This document shows positions 1 through 5,998 of a stretch of 8,054 nt of DNA, one piece after another. Source of the DNA: Asaia bogorensis (lineage in GTDB: Bacteria; Pseudomonadota; Alphaproteobacteria; Acetobacterales; Acetobacteraceae); NCBI GenBank assembly GCA_945871455.1, contig CAMBXJ010000187.1:1-8054 (forward strand). The letters are read 5' to 3'. Position 1 is the first letter of the stretch; each line of letters opens with the position of its first letter. The position numbers were made by a program, and so were the translations under genes. The notes under the pieces are model-generated. The model did no database searches, was not told where the DNA came from, and worked only from the letters and a program-made list of their open reading frames with translations.

Positions 1-561
1 GCGATCCGACTGTTGTTGCGATGGGCCGGCGATGACCCCACCCGGGAAGGACTGGTCGATACCCCCGCCAGGGTCGCGCGTGCCTATGAGGAATTTTTCG
101 CCGGCTACGAGGTCGATCCTGTCGCTTTGTTGGAGCGCACCTTCGAGGACACCGACGGCTACGATGAAATCGTGCTGCTGCGCGACATTCGCCTGGAAAG
201 CCACTGCGAGCACCACATGGTTCCGATCCTGGGTCGAGCCCATGTGGCCTATCTGCCGCATCGCCGGGTGATCGGCATCAGCAAACTGGACCGTGTCGTC
301 GAGGCCTATGCCAAGCGCCTGCAAATCCAGGAAAAGCTCACCGCGCAAATCGCCAACACCATCCAGCAGGTGTTGGAGCCGCGCGGCGTTGCGGTGGTGA
401 TCGAGGCGGCGCATCAGTGCATGACCACGCGCGGCGTGCACAAGCCCGGCGTGACCATGGTAACGAGCCGTATGTTGGGTGCGTTCCGCGACAATACAGA
501 CACGCGGCGGGAGTTGCTCGCCATGATCGGCAATCGAGGCAGTGCGATGGTGAACGAGTAG
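1..561 (+). CDS. folE: GTP cyclohydrolase I (FolE), 5'-truncated by the window edge
   Basis: FolE converts GTP to 7,8-dihydroneopterin triphosphate in the cytosol, the first step towards tetrahydrofolate and a source of precursor for queuosine-type bases. The reading frame is open from base 1 (Ala-Ile-Arg-Leu-Leu-Leu-Arg-Trp), so the TTG at 13 is internal and the real start lies upstream. The visible part is 186 residues; bacterial enzymes are about 190-220, so only a short N-terminal piece is missing. The zinc-binding motif SHCEHH is at 199-216: its Cys (205-207) and second His (214-216) match the E. coli ligands Cys110 and His113. The third ligand, in HQCMTTRG, is the Cys at 418-420. The segment [20 protein letters not shown] is also typical. 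All three metal ligands are intact, so the enzyme should be active. It ends with TAG, and no neighbour suggests a folate operon. Family assignment is near certain. Confidence 0.97.
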   Translation, partial: AIRLLLRWAGDDPTREGLVDTPARVARAYEEFFAGYEVDPVALLERTFEDTDGYDEIVLLRDIRLESHCEHHMVPILGRAHVAYLPHRRVIGISKLDRVVEAYAKRLQIQEKLTAQIANTIQQVLEPRGVAVVIEAAHQCMTTRGVHKPGVTMVTSRMLGAFRDNTDTRRELLAMIGNRGSAMVNE

Positions 562-648
562 ACGTTCGAAAAACCAGAAAAAAAACGGCAGGCTCGGCCA
601 TAGGTGATACCGGCCGGCTGAGACAATCCCGGATACACCGCCGTCATT

Positions 649-677
649 GTGATTTCCGGACCAGGTCTGGCAATCAC
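649..677. promoter_or_regulatory. 29-bp imperfect palindrome upstream of the cupin gene (possible operator)
   Basis: Two 14-base arms flank a central A at 663. Twelve of the 14 arm positions are Watson-Crick complementary; of the other two, 658/668 is a G-T pair and 655/671 is a T-C mismatch. The outer ends are GTGATT and AATCAC, the inner ends GACC and GGTC. The centre is about 104 bp before the cupin ATG. No T-run follows on either strand, so it does not look like an intrinsic terminator of folE. The symmetry and size suit a dimeric or tetrameric DNA-binding protein, but no specific regulator is recognised. A weaker 5-bp hairpin (700-714, ACTGG/CCAGT) lies closer to the cupin gene. Confidence 0.4.
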
Positions 678-766
678 GGCGAAGGGATGCCTATCCATAA
701 CTGGTTCGGCCAGTCGGTAGGAGGCACAGGGCACTGCCACGACGAAAAGCCGAGGAGAGAACCGTC

Positions 767-1144
767 ATGAAAGTCGTCACGCTTCAAGACATCCCCGTTG
801 TCCCGGCGGAAGGTGCCGCGGAGAGAATCGCCGGATGGACCGGGCCGGTCGCGCGCACCCGACAGACCATAGTTGAACCGGGCGAATCCGCGAACTTCAA
901 TTGCAGCGTGGTCAATTTCAGCCAGGGCTGCACCACGGGCTGGCACACCCATGACTGCGACCAGTTGCTTATTGTGACCTCGGGCACCGGCATGGTGGCC
1001 ACCGAAACCGAACAGCGCGAGATTCGCGTGGGCGACGTCGTCCAGATTAAGGCTGGCGAGCGGCATTGGCACGGCGCCAAGGCCGATACGACGATGGGGC
1101 ATATCACCATCACCCTGGTGGGCAGCCAGGCCATCTGGGGTTGA
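767..1144 (+). CDS. Small single-domain cupin protein
   Basis: This 125-residue protein is one cupin beta-barrel with no signal peptide or membrane segment, so it is probably cytosolic. Cupin motif 1 spans about residues 54-75 (GCTTGWHTHDCDQLLIVTSG), with metal-ligand candidates His60 and His62. Gln66 sits where the classical motif has Glu. Motif 2 spans about residues 89-103 (GDVVQIKAGERHWHG), with His100 as the last ligand. The three-His-plus-Gln set is common in small cupins of the quercetinase-like or carboxymuconolactone-decarboxylase-associated type, so a metal site is likely, but the reaction cannot be read from sequence. The ATG at 767 is supported by a strong ribosome site, GAGGAGAG at 752-759, seven bases upstream. 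It stands alone, 205 bp after folE and convergent with the crotonase gene. A dyad at 649-677 could control it. The cupin fold is secure; substrate and pathway are unknown. Confidence 0.9.
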   Translation: MKVVTLQDIPVVPAEGAAERIAGWTGPVARTRQTIVEPGESANFNCSVVNFSQGCTTGWHTHDCDQLLIVTSGTGMVATETEQREIRVGDVVQIKAGERHWHGAKADTTMGHITITLVGSQAIWG

Positions 1145-1186
1145 TCCAGCGGCTCCGCGCCTGAACCGCCCGCCAACGTAAAAGTG

Positions 1187-1209
1187 CCGCGCGGTCCCCG
1201 ACCGCGCGG
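1187..1209. terminator. 10-bp GC hairpin between convergent genes, probable terminator (better on the - strand)
   Basis: Perfect 10-bp inverted repeat (1187-1196 with 1200-1209) around a CCC loop, 43 bp past the cupin stop. Read on the - strand it is followed by CACTTTTACG, a short T-run, which suits termination of the crotonase transcript arriving from the right. On the + strand only AAGTGTT follows, so termination of the cupin transcript would be weaker or helped by the next hairpin. Confidence 0.6.
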
Positions 1210-1231
1210 AAGTGTTGCGATCGGTTGACCG

Positions 1232-1272
1232 CGGGTTCGCTTCGGCTGCCGGCCGCACCCGAAGCGAACCCG
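1232..1272. repeat. 14-bp perfect inverted repeat (strong hairpin) between convergent genes
   Basis: Arms 1232-1245 and 1259-1272 are perfectly complementary over 14 bp. The 13-base loop can form a further 3-bp stem (TGC/GCA) after a C-C mismatch. There is no clear T-run on either side, so it is not a canonical intrinsic terminator. It could act as a transcript 3'-end stabiliser, a second roadblock after the hairpin at 1187-1209, or a protein site. Confidence 0.55.
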
Positions 1273-1278
1273 TTGTCC

Positions 1279-1296
1279 CGTTCCATGCATTGAACG
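1279..1296. repeat. 18-bp near-perfect palindrome
   Basis: CGTTC and GAACG arms enclose ATGCAT, giving 16 of 18 self-complementary positions with one mismatched pair (1284/1291). It lies just after the 14-bp hairpin. It could be a protein-binding site or a remnant of repeat structure; function unknown. Confidence 0.35.
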
Positions 1297-1305
1297 AGGC
1301 CGCAT

Positions 1306-1347
1306 CCCCGGACAGGCCACCCCCGACAGGCGGCCCCCCGACAGGCG
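1306..1347. repeat. Three degenerate tandem copies of a 14-15-bp unit
   Basis: A C-run followed by GACAGGC occurs three times, with GACAGG starting at 1311, 1325 and 1340 (periods 14 and 15). The last two copies share CCCCGACAGGCG exactly. It abuts the 3' end of the crotonase gene and probably arose by slippage. Confidence 0.5.
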
Positions 1348-1363
1348 AATAGCGATCTGTCGA

Positions 1364-2155
1364 TCAGCGGCCAACCCAGTTGGGAGCGCGCTTTTCCACG
1401 AACGCGCGTGGGCCTTCCTTGAAATCTTCGGTTTCGCGGACCCGCTGGCTTGCGGCGGCGCAGACGTCCCAAAGCTCCGCCTCCGTCAGATCATAGGCCT
1501 GGCGGACAACGCCCAGGGATTCGCGCACCGCGATGGGGGCGTTGACGGTGATGCGCCTGGCTAGGGTAAGTGCGGTGGGAATGACGTCGTTGGCGGGAAC
1601 GACCGCGTTCACCAGGCCGAAATGGGCGGCACGTTCGGCGGAGATCGGATCGCCGGTCGTGACCATCTCCAGGGCGATCGCTTTCGGAATGGCCCGCGGC
1701 AGGCGGAAGACGCCGCCGGCCCCGGCGACCAGGCTCCGCTTCACCTCGGGCAGCCCCAGGTTCGCGCTATTGGCGACGACCGACAGATCACAGGACAGCA
1801 ACAGTTCCAATCCACCGGCCAAGGCATGGCCTTGCGCGGCGGCAATCCATAGCTTGCCGCGTTTGGCACGGACAAAGCCGCCAAATCCACCCTTTGCGGT
1901 CGCAAGCGCGGCACCTCGGCCGTTCGAGACTTCTTTCAAGTCGGCGCCGGCGCAGAACGCATGCGGCCCGGCACCGGTCAGGATCGCGACCCAAAGGTCG
2001 GGATCGGCCTCCACCCGCTCGACCGCGGCTTCAAGACCGGCGGCGACGGCGCCATTGACGGCGTTGCGGGCCTCTGGCCGGTTGATGGTCACCAAGGCGA
2101 TATGCGGTTCGACGATTTCAAACAGCACCGCCCCTGGCTGTACCGGATTGGTCAT
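1364..2155 (-). CDS. Enoyl-CoA hydratase/isomerase family (crotonase) protein
   Basis: This 263-residue crotonase-fold protein would act on an acyl-CoA thioester in the cytosol, most likely by hydration or isomerisation of a double bond. The ATG at 2155 is chosen because an excellent ribosome site (AGGGAGG on the - strand) lies about nine bases upstream and the product then has the usual family length; the open frame running up to 2371 has no family resemblance. Landmarks are NRPEARNAVN (residues 25-34), the first oxyanion-hole segment AFCAGADLKE (66-75), the second, GHALAGGLELLLSCDL (109-124), then GLPEVKR and AGAGG. Glu117 and Glu137 match the two catalytic glutamates of rat mitochondrial enoyl-CoA hydratase (Glu144, Glu164), so hydratase activity is plausible. 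The C-terminus EDFKEGPRAFVEKRAPNWVG is typical. No other fatty-acid gene is adjacent, so the exact substrate cannot be inferred. It faces the cupin gene across a hairpin-rich gap. Confidence 0.93.
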   Translation of the reverse strand: MTNPVQPGAVLFEIVEPHIALVTINRPEARNAVNGAVAAGLEAAVERVEADPDLWVAILTGAGPHAFCAGADLKEVSNGRGAALATAKGGFGGFVRAKRGKLWIAAAQGHALAGGLELLLSCDLSVVANSANLGLPEVKRSLVAGAGGVFRLPRAIPKAIALEMVTTGDPISAERAAHFGLVNAVVPANDVIPTALTLARRITVNAPIAVRESLGVVRQAYDLTEAELWDVCAAASQRVRETEDFKEGPRAFVEKRAPNWVGR

Positions 2156-2622
2156 GGTTCTGATCCTCCCTACCCAAATGTTTCCACGTTCCGCGTGACC
2201 GTCCGGCCATTCGCGTTCCGTCGCGCCGAGCGCATGCGACGCGGTGGGCGTCCATCGAACCGACCGGTGCGGTGCATGGTGGTGCGGTTGCGGCGGATCG
2301 CCAAGTCGGCGATCCGCTCCGCCCGCATCTGGCCGAGGGCTGCACGCGATACGCGGACGGTCGCAGAGCACGCGGCGAAGGGCAGATGCAACCGACAGAC
2401 GGATCGCGCCGGGGTCATGCCCTGATCGGTCGCCGTCGCCCCTGGCCGCGGCAATCTCTTGATTCTCAGGGATACATCACCAACTCGCCCAGTGTCAGTT
2501 CGCCGATGCGATGACCACGGCGGTCCTGCTCAACGGCCTGGGTGACCTGGATCAACGCCGCCGGGATGGTCACGAACTAATACCAACCGACGTAACCATC
2601 GACCGATGCACCGCGCCTCCTC
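2156..2622. other. Long intergenic stretch without a convincing gene
   Basis: This is the left part of the region between the divergent crotonase and ABC operon. Short open frames exist on both strands, but none shows a recognisable domain together with a good ribosome site, and their products are Arg/Pro-rich as expected for chance frames in GC-rich DNA. Two things stand out: the perfect dyad at 2293-2317, and a 35-codon - strand frame (2466-2573) with coding-like composition that could be the tail of a lost gene. No clear sigma-70-type promoter was found for either flanking gene. Confidence 0.6.
2293..2317. promoter_or_regulatory. Perfect 10-bp inverted repeat with 5-bp spacer upstream of the crotonase gene
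   Basis: Arms GCGGATCGCC (2293-2302) and GGCGATCCGC (2308-2317) are exact reverse complements separated by AAGTC. The site lies about 140 bp upstream of the crotonase ATG. No T-run follows on either strand. The geometry suits a helix-turn-helix dimer operator, though GC-rich DNA raises the chance background. No regulator gene is in the window. Confidence 0.4.
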
Positions 2623-2715
2623 GGCCTCCGCGTCATTGCCCGGCTTGACCCGGCAACCCGGGCTTCAACGGCACGGGCGGATTGGGGGATCAAGTCCGGC
2701 AACGACGGCGAGGGC
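2623..2715. repeat. Dispersed alphaproteobacterial-type intergenic inverted-repeat element
   Basis: The core arms, 2631-2660 (begins CGTCATTGCCCGGCTTGACC) and 2678-2707 (on the opposite strand begins CGTCGTTGCCGGACTTGATC), agree at about 23 of 30 positions and are separated by 17 bp. Similarity continues weakly for about eight bases outside each arm. From memory, sequences of the form CGTCATTGCCCGGCTTGACCC paired with GATCAAGTCCGGCAATGACG are widespread between genes in alphaproteobacteria, often as paired arms. I do not assign a family name. The right arm lies only about 65 bp before the ABC operon start, so it may form a hairpin in the leader transcript. Confidence 0.65.
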
Positions 2716-2771
2716 ACGCGTATGGGTCAAATTGGTCTAACCAGTCGGCGCTGGCAGCGGGGTGGCGGACA

Positions 2772-3941
2772 ATGACAACCCAGCACAAGCCAGAGCCGGC
2801 GTCGTTGGTCGCGACCGTCCCCGTCGCACCAGCCGGGCGGGCGGTTGTCCCGATCCCGCCGGCCCCAACGCCGGTCGCGATCGGCTCCCGACGCGGCAAA
2901 GCGGGGCGCGTTGCGTTATTTGCCCTGATCGCGGCGATCGTTACCGGTGGCGGTTGGTTTGCCTGGTTTCAACCCATGTCGGTCACGGTGGTCCAACCGC
3001 GGCGCGGTGCCGCGATGGAAGCGGTCTACGCGACCGGAATTGTGGAGGCCGTGCAAATGGCCCGCGTCGGCACCACGGTCGCCGGTCGGATCGTGTCGCT
3101 GGCGGTTGATGAAGGCGACGCTGTCCGCGCAGGTCAGGTCCTGGCACAGCTCGACGACCGCCAGCCACGCCACCGTCTGGAGGATGTGAGCGCCCGCCTG
3201 ACGCAGGCCCAACAGGAACTGACCCGGTCGCAGGATTTGGTCGCACGCGGCGTGCGTACCCGACAGGAGGCCGAACGCGTGCAGGAAGAACGCGACCAGG
3301 CCCTGGCTGGCGTCCGTCTTGCGACGCGGCAGGTCGATGAGCATCGGATCACGGCACCTCTGGATGGCGTGGTATCCAAACGGCCGGTCGAGGTCGGCGA
3401 GACCGTTGCGGCGCATCAGATCTTGTTCGAAGTGGTGTCCGATATTCTTCTGCGCGTCGTGGCCGACGTCGATGAACGCGACATCCCGCTCGTCCGGTTA
3501 GGCGCGGCCACGGCGCTGCGATCGGAAGCCTTTCCAGACGAGCCGTTCGTCGCGCGCATCACCAATATCCGGCGCGCCGGTGAGACGAGCACCCGGACGT
3601 TCCGAGTGGAAGCGGACCTGCCCGCCGGCACGAAACTGCGGATCGGTATGACGGTCGACGTGAATATCGTCGTCGCCGAACGCGCGGGAGTCGTGCTGGT
3701 TCCGGCGCTGGCGGTCCGCAACGATCCTCCGCTGGGCGGGCGTCCGGGACCCGCCTATGTGTTCCGCGTCGAGGATCATCGGGCGGTGCGCACGCCGGTG
3801 GAGACCGGGGCGGTCGGCGCCGAGGTCATCGAGGTGCGCGCCGGACTGACGGACACGGCAACGATCGTCGCGGCACCACCGACAGGACTGCGCGACGGTC
3901 AGCGCGTCCGTGTCCAGGCTCGGCCGGTCGGCGCGCCATGA
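2772..3941 (+). CDS. HlyD/MacA/DevB-type periplasmic membrane-fusion protein (efflux adaptor)
   Basis: This 389-residue adaptor should link the inner-membrane ABC permease downstream to an outer-membrane channel. Order of parts: a Pro/Ala-rich cytoplasmic tail (1-45); one uncleaved membrane anchor (about 46-66); a first lipoyl half (about 95-130, with AVDEGDAVRAGQVLAQLDD); a short coiled-coil hairpin (about 133-190); a second lipoyl half (ITAPLDGVVSKRPVEVGE, 193-210); a beta-barrel (about 225-300); and a membrane-proximal domain (about 305-385). At the hairpin tip Arg152, Leu156 and Thr163 fit the R-x3-L-x6-S motif that AcrA-type adaptors use to dock TolC, with Thr for Ser. The ATG at 2772 is preferred over an in-frame TTG at 2682, because the latter would translate part of the repeat element; the ribosome site (GGGGTGG) is only moderate. 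The stop overlaps the next gene's start by 4 bp, so the genes are translationally coupled. The cargo is unknown. Confidence 0.92.
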   Translation: MTTQHKPEPASLVATVPVAPAGRAVVPIPPAPTPVAIGSRRGKAGRVALFALIAAIVTGGGWFAWFQPMSVTVVQPRRGAAMEAVYATGIVEAVQMARVGTTVAGRIVSLAVDEGDAVRAGQVLAQLDDRQPRHRLEDVSARLTQAQQELTRSQDLVARGVRTRQEAERVQEERDQALAGVRLATRQVDEHRITAPLDGVVSKRPVEVGETVAAHQILFEVVSDILLRVVADVDERDIPLVRLGAATALRSEAFPDEPFVARITNIRRAGETSTRTFRVEADLPAGTKLRIGMTVDVNIVVAERAGVVLVPALAVRNDPPLGGRPGPAYVFRVEDHRAVRTPVETGAVGAEVIEVRAGLTDTATIVAAPPTGLRDGQRVRVQARPVGAP

Positions 3942-5179
3942 TCCCGCTGCCGCTGTCCATCGCGTTGGCCCATCTGCGTAGTCGCAAACGTCAGACATGG
4001 GTGTCGATCATGGGGGTCACCCTGGGCGTCGGCGTCTTCGTTTCCATCAGCGGCATGATGCAGGGGTTTCAGAATTACTTCCGCAGCCAGATCATCGAGA
4101 CAAACCCGCACATCGTCATGACGGACGAAATCCGCCGGCCGGCCCGTCAGCCGCTGCGGATTCTGCATCCGGACGATGCCGTTGAAATCCGGCGCATTCT
4201 GCCGCGCGATCCGGTCGGAGGGATCGCGGGCGCGGTCGGCATCCTGGACGCTCTTGCCGCCATGCCCGGGCTGTCGGCGGCGCCGACTTTGCGCGGCCAG
4301 GCGATCCTGCGTCGGGCCGGGCGCGACTATGCGGTGGCGGCGATCGGCATCGATCCCGCGAAAGAACAGCGTGTGACGTCACTGGCGCGCGACCTGACCG
4401 CGGGACGGCTGGATGCCCTGGGGATGCGACCCGACGGCGTCCTCATCGGCCAGAGCCTGGCCGCCAAGATGGGAGCCGGCCTGGGGGATACGATAGCCGC
4501 CGCCACCCTGGCGGGCGGCGAAACCACGCTGCGGGTGGTGGGCATTTTTCGCTCCGGGCTCGAACAGCAGGACAGCGGCGTTGTCTATGTGGCCTTATAT
4601 AAGCAGCAATCCATGCAGGCGCGTCCGCGCGTGATCAACGAAATCCGTGTCCGGCTGGACGACATCGAACGCTCGATCCCGGTCGCCGCCATGCTGGAAG
4701 GCCGCTGGGGCTTCAAGACCGCGCCCTGGGAGGAGACCTATGCACGCATCCTGTCCGTGTTTCTGTTGCAGAACATTATCATCTTCGCGTGTACCGCATC
4801 GATCCTGGTGGTCGCCGGCTTTGGCATTTTCAACATCATCTCCACGGTCGTCATGGAAAAGGCGCGAGACATCGCCATCCTGAGGTCCATCGGCGTCGCG
4901 GGCCGTGACATCGTGGCAATATTTGTGATCGAAGGCGCCGTGGTGGGGATCATCGGCATGTGCGCCGGCTGGCTGCTGGGCCTTGTGCTTTCGTTCGCGT
5001 TGGAACAGGTGCCGGCCCCCGGCGGAGAGGCGGGTGCGACGCTGATCATTTCACGATCGGTCGGGATTTACGCAACCGCCAGCATCATCGCCCTGGCGGC
5101 CTCGCTCGGTGCCGCCTGGCTGCCCGCCCGCCGAGCGGCGCGGACCGACCCGCTTACTGTGATTCGAGGGGCCACGTGA
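3938..5179 (+). CDS. MacB/LolC/DevC-type ABC transporter permease (FtsX domain)
   Basis: This 413-residue inner-membrane permease belongs to the MacB/LolCE (type VII) ABC superfamily. It has a cytoplasmic amphipathic start (SIALAHLRSRKRQT), a first membrane helix at about 22-42, a large periplasmic domain (about 43-270), and three more helices at about 272-302, 322-352 and 375-396. The cytosolic loop EKARDIAILRSIGVAGRDIV (307-326) is the usual coupling segment facing the ATPase. The end, PARRAARTDPLTVIRG, is also typical. Such pumps do not move substrates through the membrane core; they use ATP to drive periplasmic movements (mechanotransmission) with an adaptor, or to extract lipoproteins in LolCDE. 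The adaptor gene immediately upstream favours a MacAB/DevBCA-like exporter over LolCDE. The start overlaps the adaptor stop (ATGA), with no separate ribosome site needed. A single permease gene implies a homodimer. Substrate unknown. Confidence 0.92.
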   Translation: MIPLPLSIALAHLRSRKRQTWVSIMGVTLGVGVFVSISGMMQGFQNYFRSQIIETNPHIVMTDEIRRPARQPLRILHPDDAVEIRRILPRDPVGGIAGAVGILDALAAMPGLSAAPTLRGQAILRRAGRDYAVAAIGIDPAKEQRVTSLARDLTAGRLDALGMRPDGVLIGQSLAAKMGAGLGDTIAAATLAGGETTLRVVGIFRSGLEQQDSGVVYVALYKQQSMQARPRVINEIRVRLDDIERSIPVAAMLEGRWGFKTAPWEETYARILSVFLLQNIIIFACTASILVVAGFGIFNIISTVVMEKARDIAILRSIGVAGRDIVAIFVIEGAVVGIIGMCAGWLLGLVLSFALEQVPAPGGEAGATLIISRSVGIYATASIIALAASLGAAWLPARRAARTDPLTVIRGAT

Positions 5180-5201
5180 CCGTCCCGTCGCGATCCGCGG
5201 G

Positions 5202-5885
5202 ATGACCGCCGCGCTTCAGGCGATCGGCTTGACCCGGGTCCTGCCGGGTATCGTGCCGGTTACCCTGGTGGCCGACATCGATCTGTCGTTCGACGTCGGC
5301 AGTTTTACCGTGATCACCGGTCCGTCGGGGTCGGGAAAATCTTCCCTGCTGTATCTACTGGGCCTGCTCGACCCGCCGACCAAGGGTGACGTGCTGGTGG
5401 ATGGGCGCCCGACCGCGACGCTGGATGGGGAGGCACGTGCCCGTCTGCGGTTGGAACGCTTCGGTTTCGTTTTCCAGTTTCACTTTCTGTTGCCGGAGTT
5501 CTCTGTGCTGGACAATGTCATGTTGCCGATGCGCCAGCTTGGCAGGTTGGGCGCCGGCGCGATGCGCGACCACGCCCGGTCCCTGCTGGCGGCACTGGAC
5601 ATGACCGGCAAGGCCGACAATCTCCCGGCGGCGCTGTCCGGTGGGGAACGTCAGAGAACCGCGATCGCACGCGCCCTGGCCAATGACCCGCGGTTCATTC
5701 TGGCAGACGAACCCACGGGCGCCCTGGATACCCGCAACGGTGCCGCGGTATTCGCCATCATGCGGGACCTCGCTCTGCAAGGGCGGACGGTCATTGCGGT
5801 GACGCATGATGAGGGCCTGGCGGCGACAGCCGACCGGCGGGTTCGGCTGGTGGATGGAAGGTTGGTGGATCCAAACGATCGGTGA
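5202..5885 (+). CDS. ABC transporter ATP-binding protein, LolD/MacB/DevA type
   Basis: This 227-residue cytosolic ATPase powers the permease encoded just upstream. All nucleotide-binding motifs are intact: Walker A GPSGSGKSS (residues 40-48), Q-loop Gln92 in FGFVFQFHFLLPEFSVLDN, signature LSGGERQR (145-152), Walker B FILADE (165-170, catalytic Glu170), D-loop GALD (173-176) and the switch His202 in AVTHD. The FQ-x3-LLPEFSVLDNVMLP segment is characteristic of the LolD/MacB/DevA group. The start ATG at 5202 lies 22 bp after the permease stop; its ribosome site is weak (GCGGG), so coupling to the upstream gene is likely. The gene order adaptor-permease-ATPase matches cyanobacterial devBCA and differs from MacAB, where the ATPase is fused to the permease. 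It is the last gene of the operon; the next gene is convergent. Family certain; cargo unknown. Confidence 0.95.
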   Translation: MTAALQAIGLTRVLPGIVPVTLVADIDLSFDVGSFTVITGPSGSGKSSLLYLLGLLDPPTKGDVLVDGRPTATLDGEARARLRLERFGFVFQFHFLLPEFSVLDNVMLPMRQLGRLGAGAMRDHARSLLAALDMTGKADNLPAALSGGERQRTAIARALANDPRFILADEPTGALDTRNGAAVFAIMRDLALQGRTVIAVTHDEGLAATADRRVRLVDGRLVDPNDR

Positions 5886-5925
5886 ACCGACACCAGGGTC
5901 GCACGAGGTCTTTTAACCCGCTCAC

Positions 5926-5957
5926 CCGTATCTGTCTGTATCGAATACGGAACAGAC
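5926..5957. repeat. Two interleaved 6-bp inverted repeats in the convergent gap
   Basis: CCGTAT (5926-5931) pairs with ATACGG (5945-5950), and GTCTGT (5934-5939) pairs with ACAGAC (5952-5957). The pairs are interleaved, so either hairpin can form but both together would need a pseudoknot with a one-base linker at 5951, which is sterically tight. The 113-bp gap 5886-5998 also has a 9-bp tandem duplication (GCGGACCGG, 5980-5997) and no clear intrinsic terminator. Confidence 0.35.
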
Positions 5958-5998
5958 TGGCGCGATGTTGGCCGGCGATGCGGACCGGGCGGACCGGG

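Noticed and set aside
667..697. Sigma-70-like promoter (CTGGCA ... TATCCA) before the cupin
   Set aside because: The spacer is 19 bp and the -10 matches only three of six bases, too weak to call.
784..1374. 196-residue - strand open frame across the cupin and the hairpin region
   Set aside because: It overlaps the cupin gene antisense and runs through strong hairpins; no family resemblance.
1533..2198. 221-residue + strand open frame opposite the crotonase
   Set aside because: It is antisense to a clearly conserved gene, its product is low-complexity Ala/Pro/Arg/Ser-rich, and it has no domain.
2156..2371. N-terminal extension of the crotonase frame up to 2371
   Set aside because: The extra 72 residues are Arg/Pro/His-rich without family similarity, while the ATG at 2155 has a strong ribosome site and gives the normal crotonase length.
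2511..2648. 45-codon + strand open frame starting ATG at 2511
   Set aside because: It has no clear ribosome site, runs into the repeat element and encodes an Arg/Pro-rich tail; nothing supports translation.
2682..2771. TTG start adding 30 residues to the membrane-fusion protein
   Set aside because: It would translate the right arm of the intergenic repeat element; the ATG at 2772 leaves a complete adaptor with its membrane anchor.
5881..5920. Terminator after the ATPase using the TTTT at 5911-5914
   Set aside because: Only weak 4-bp stems precede the T-run, so no convincing intrinsic terminator can be drawn.
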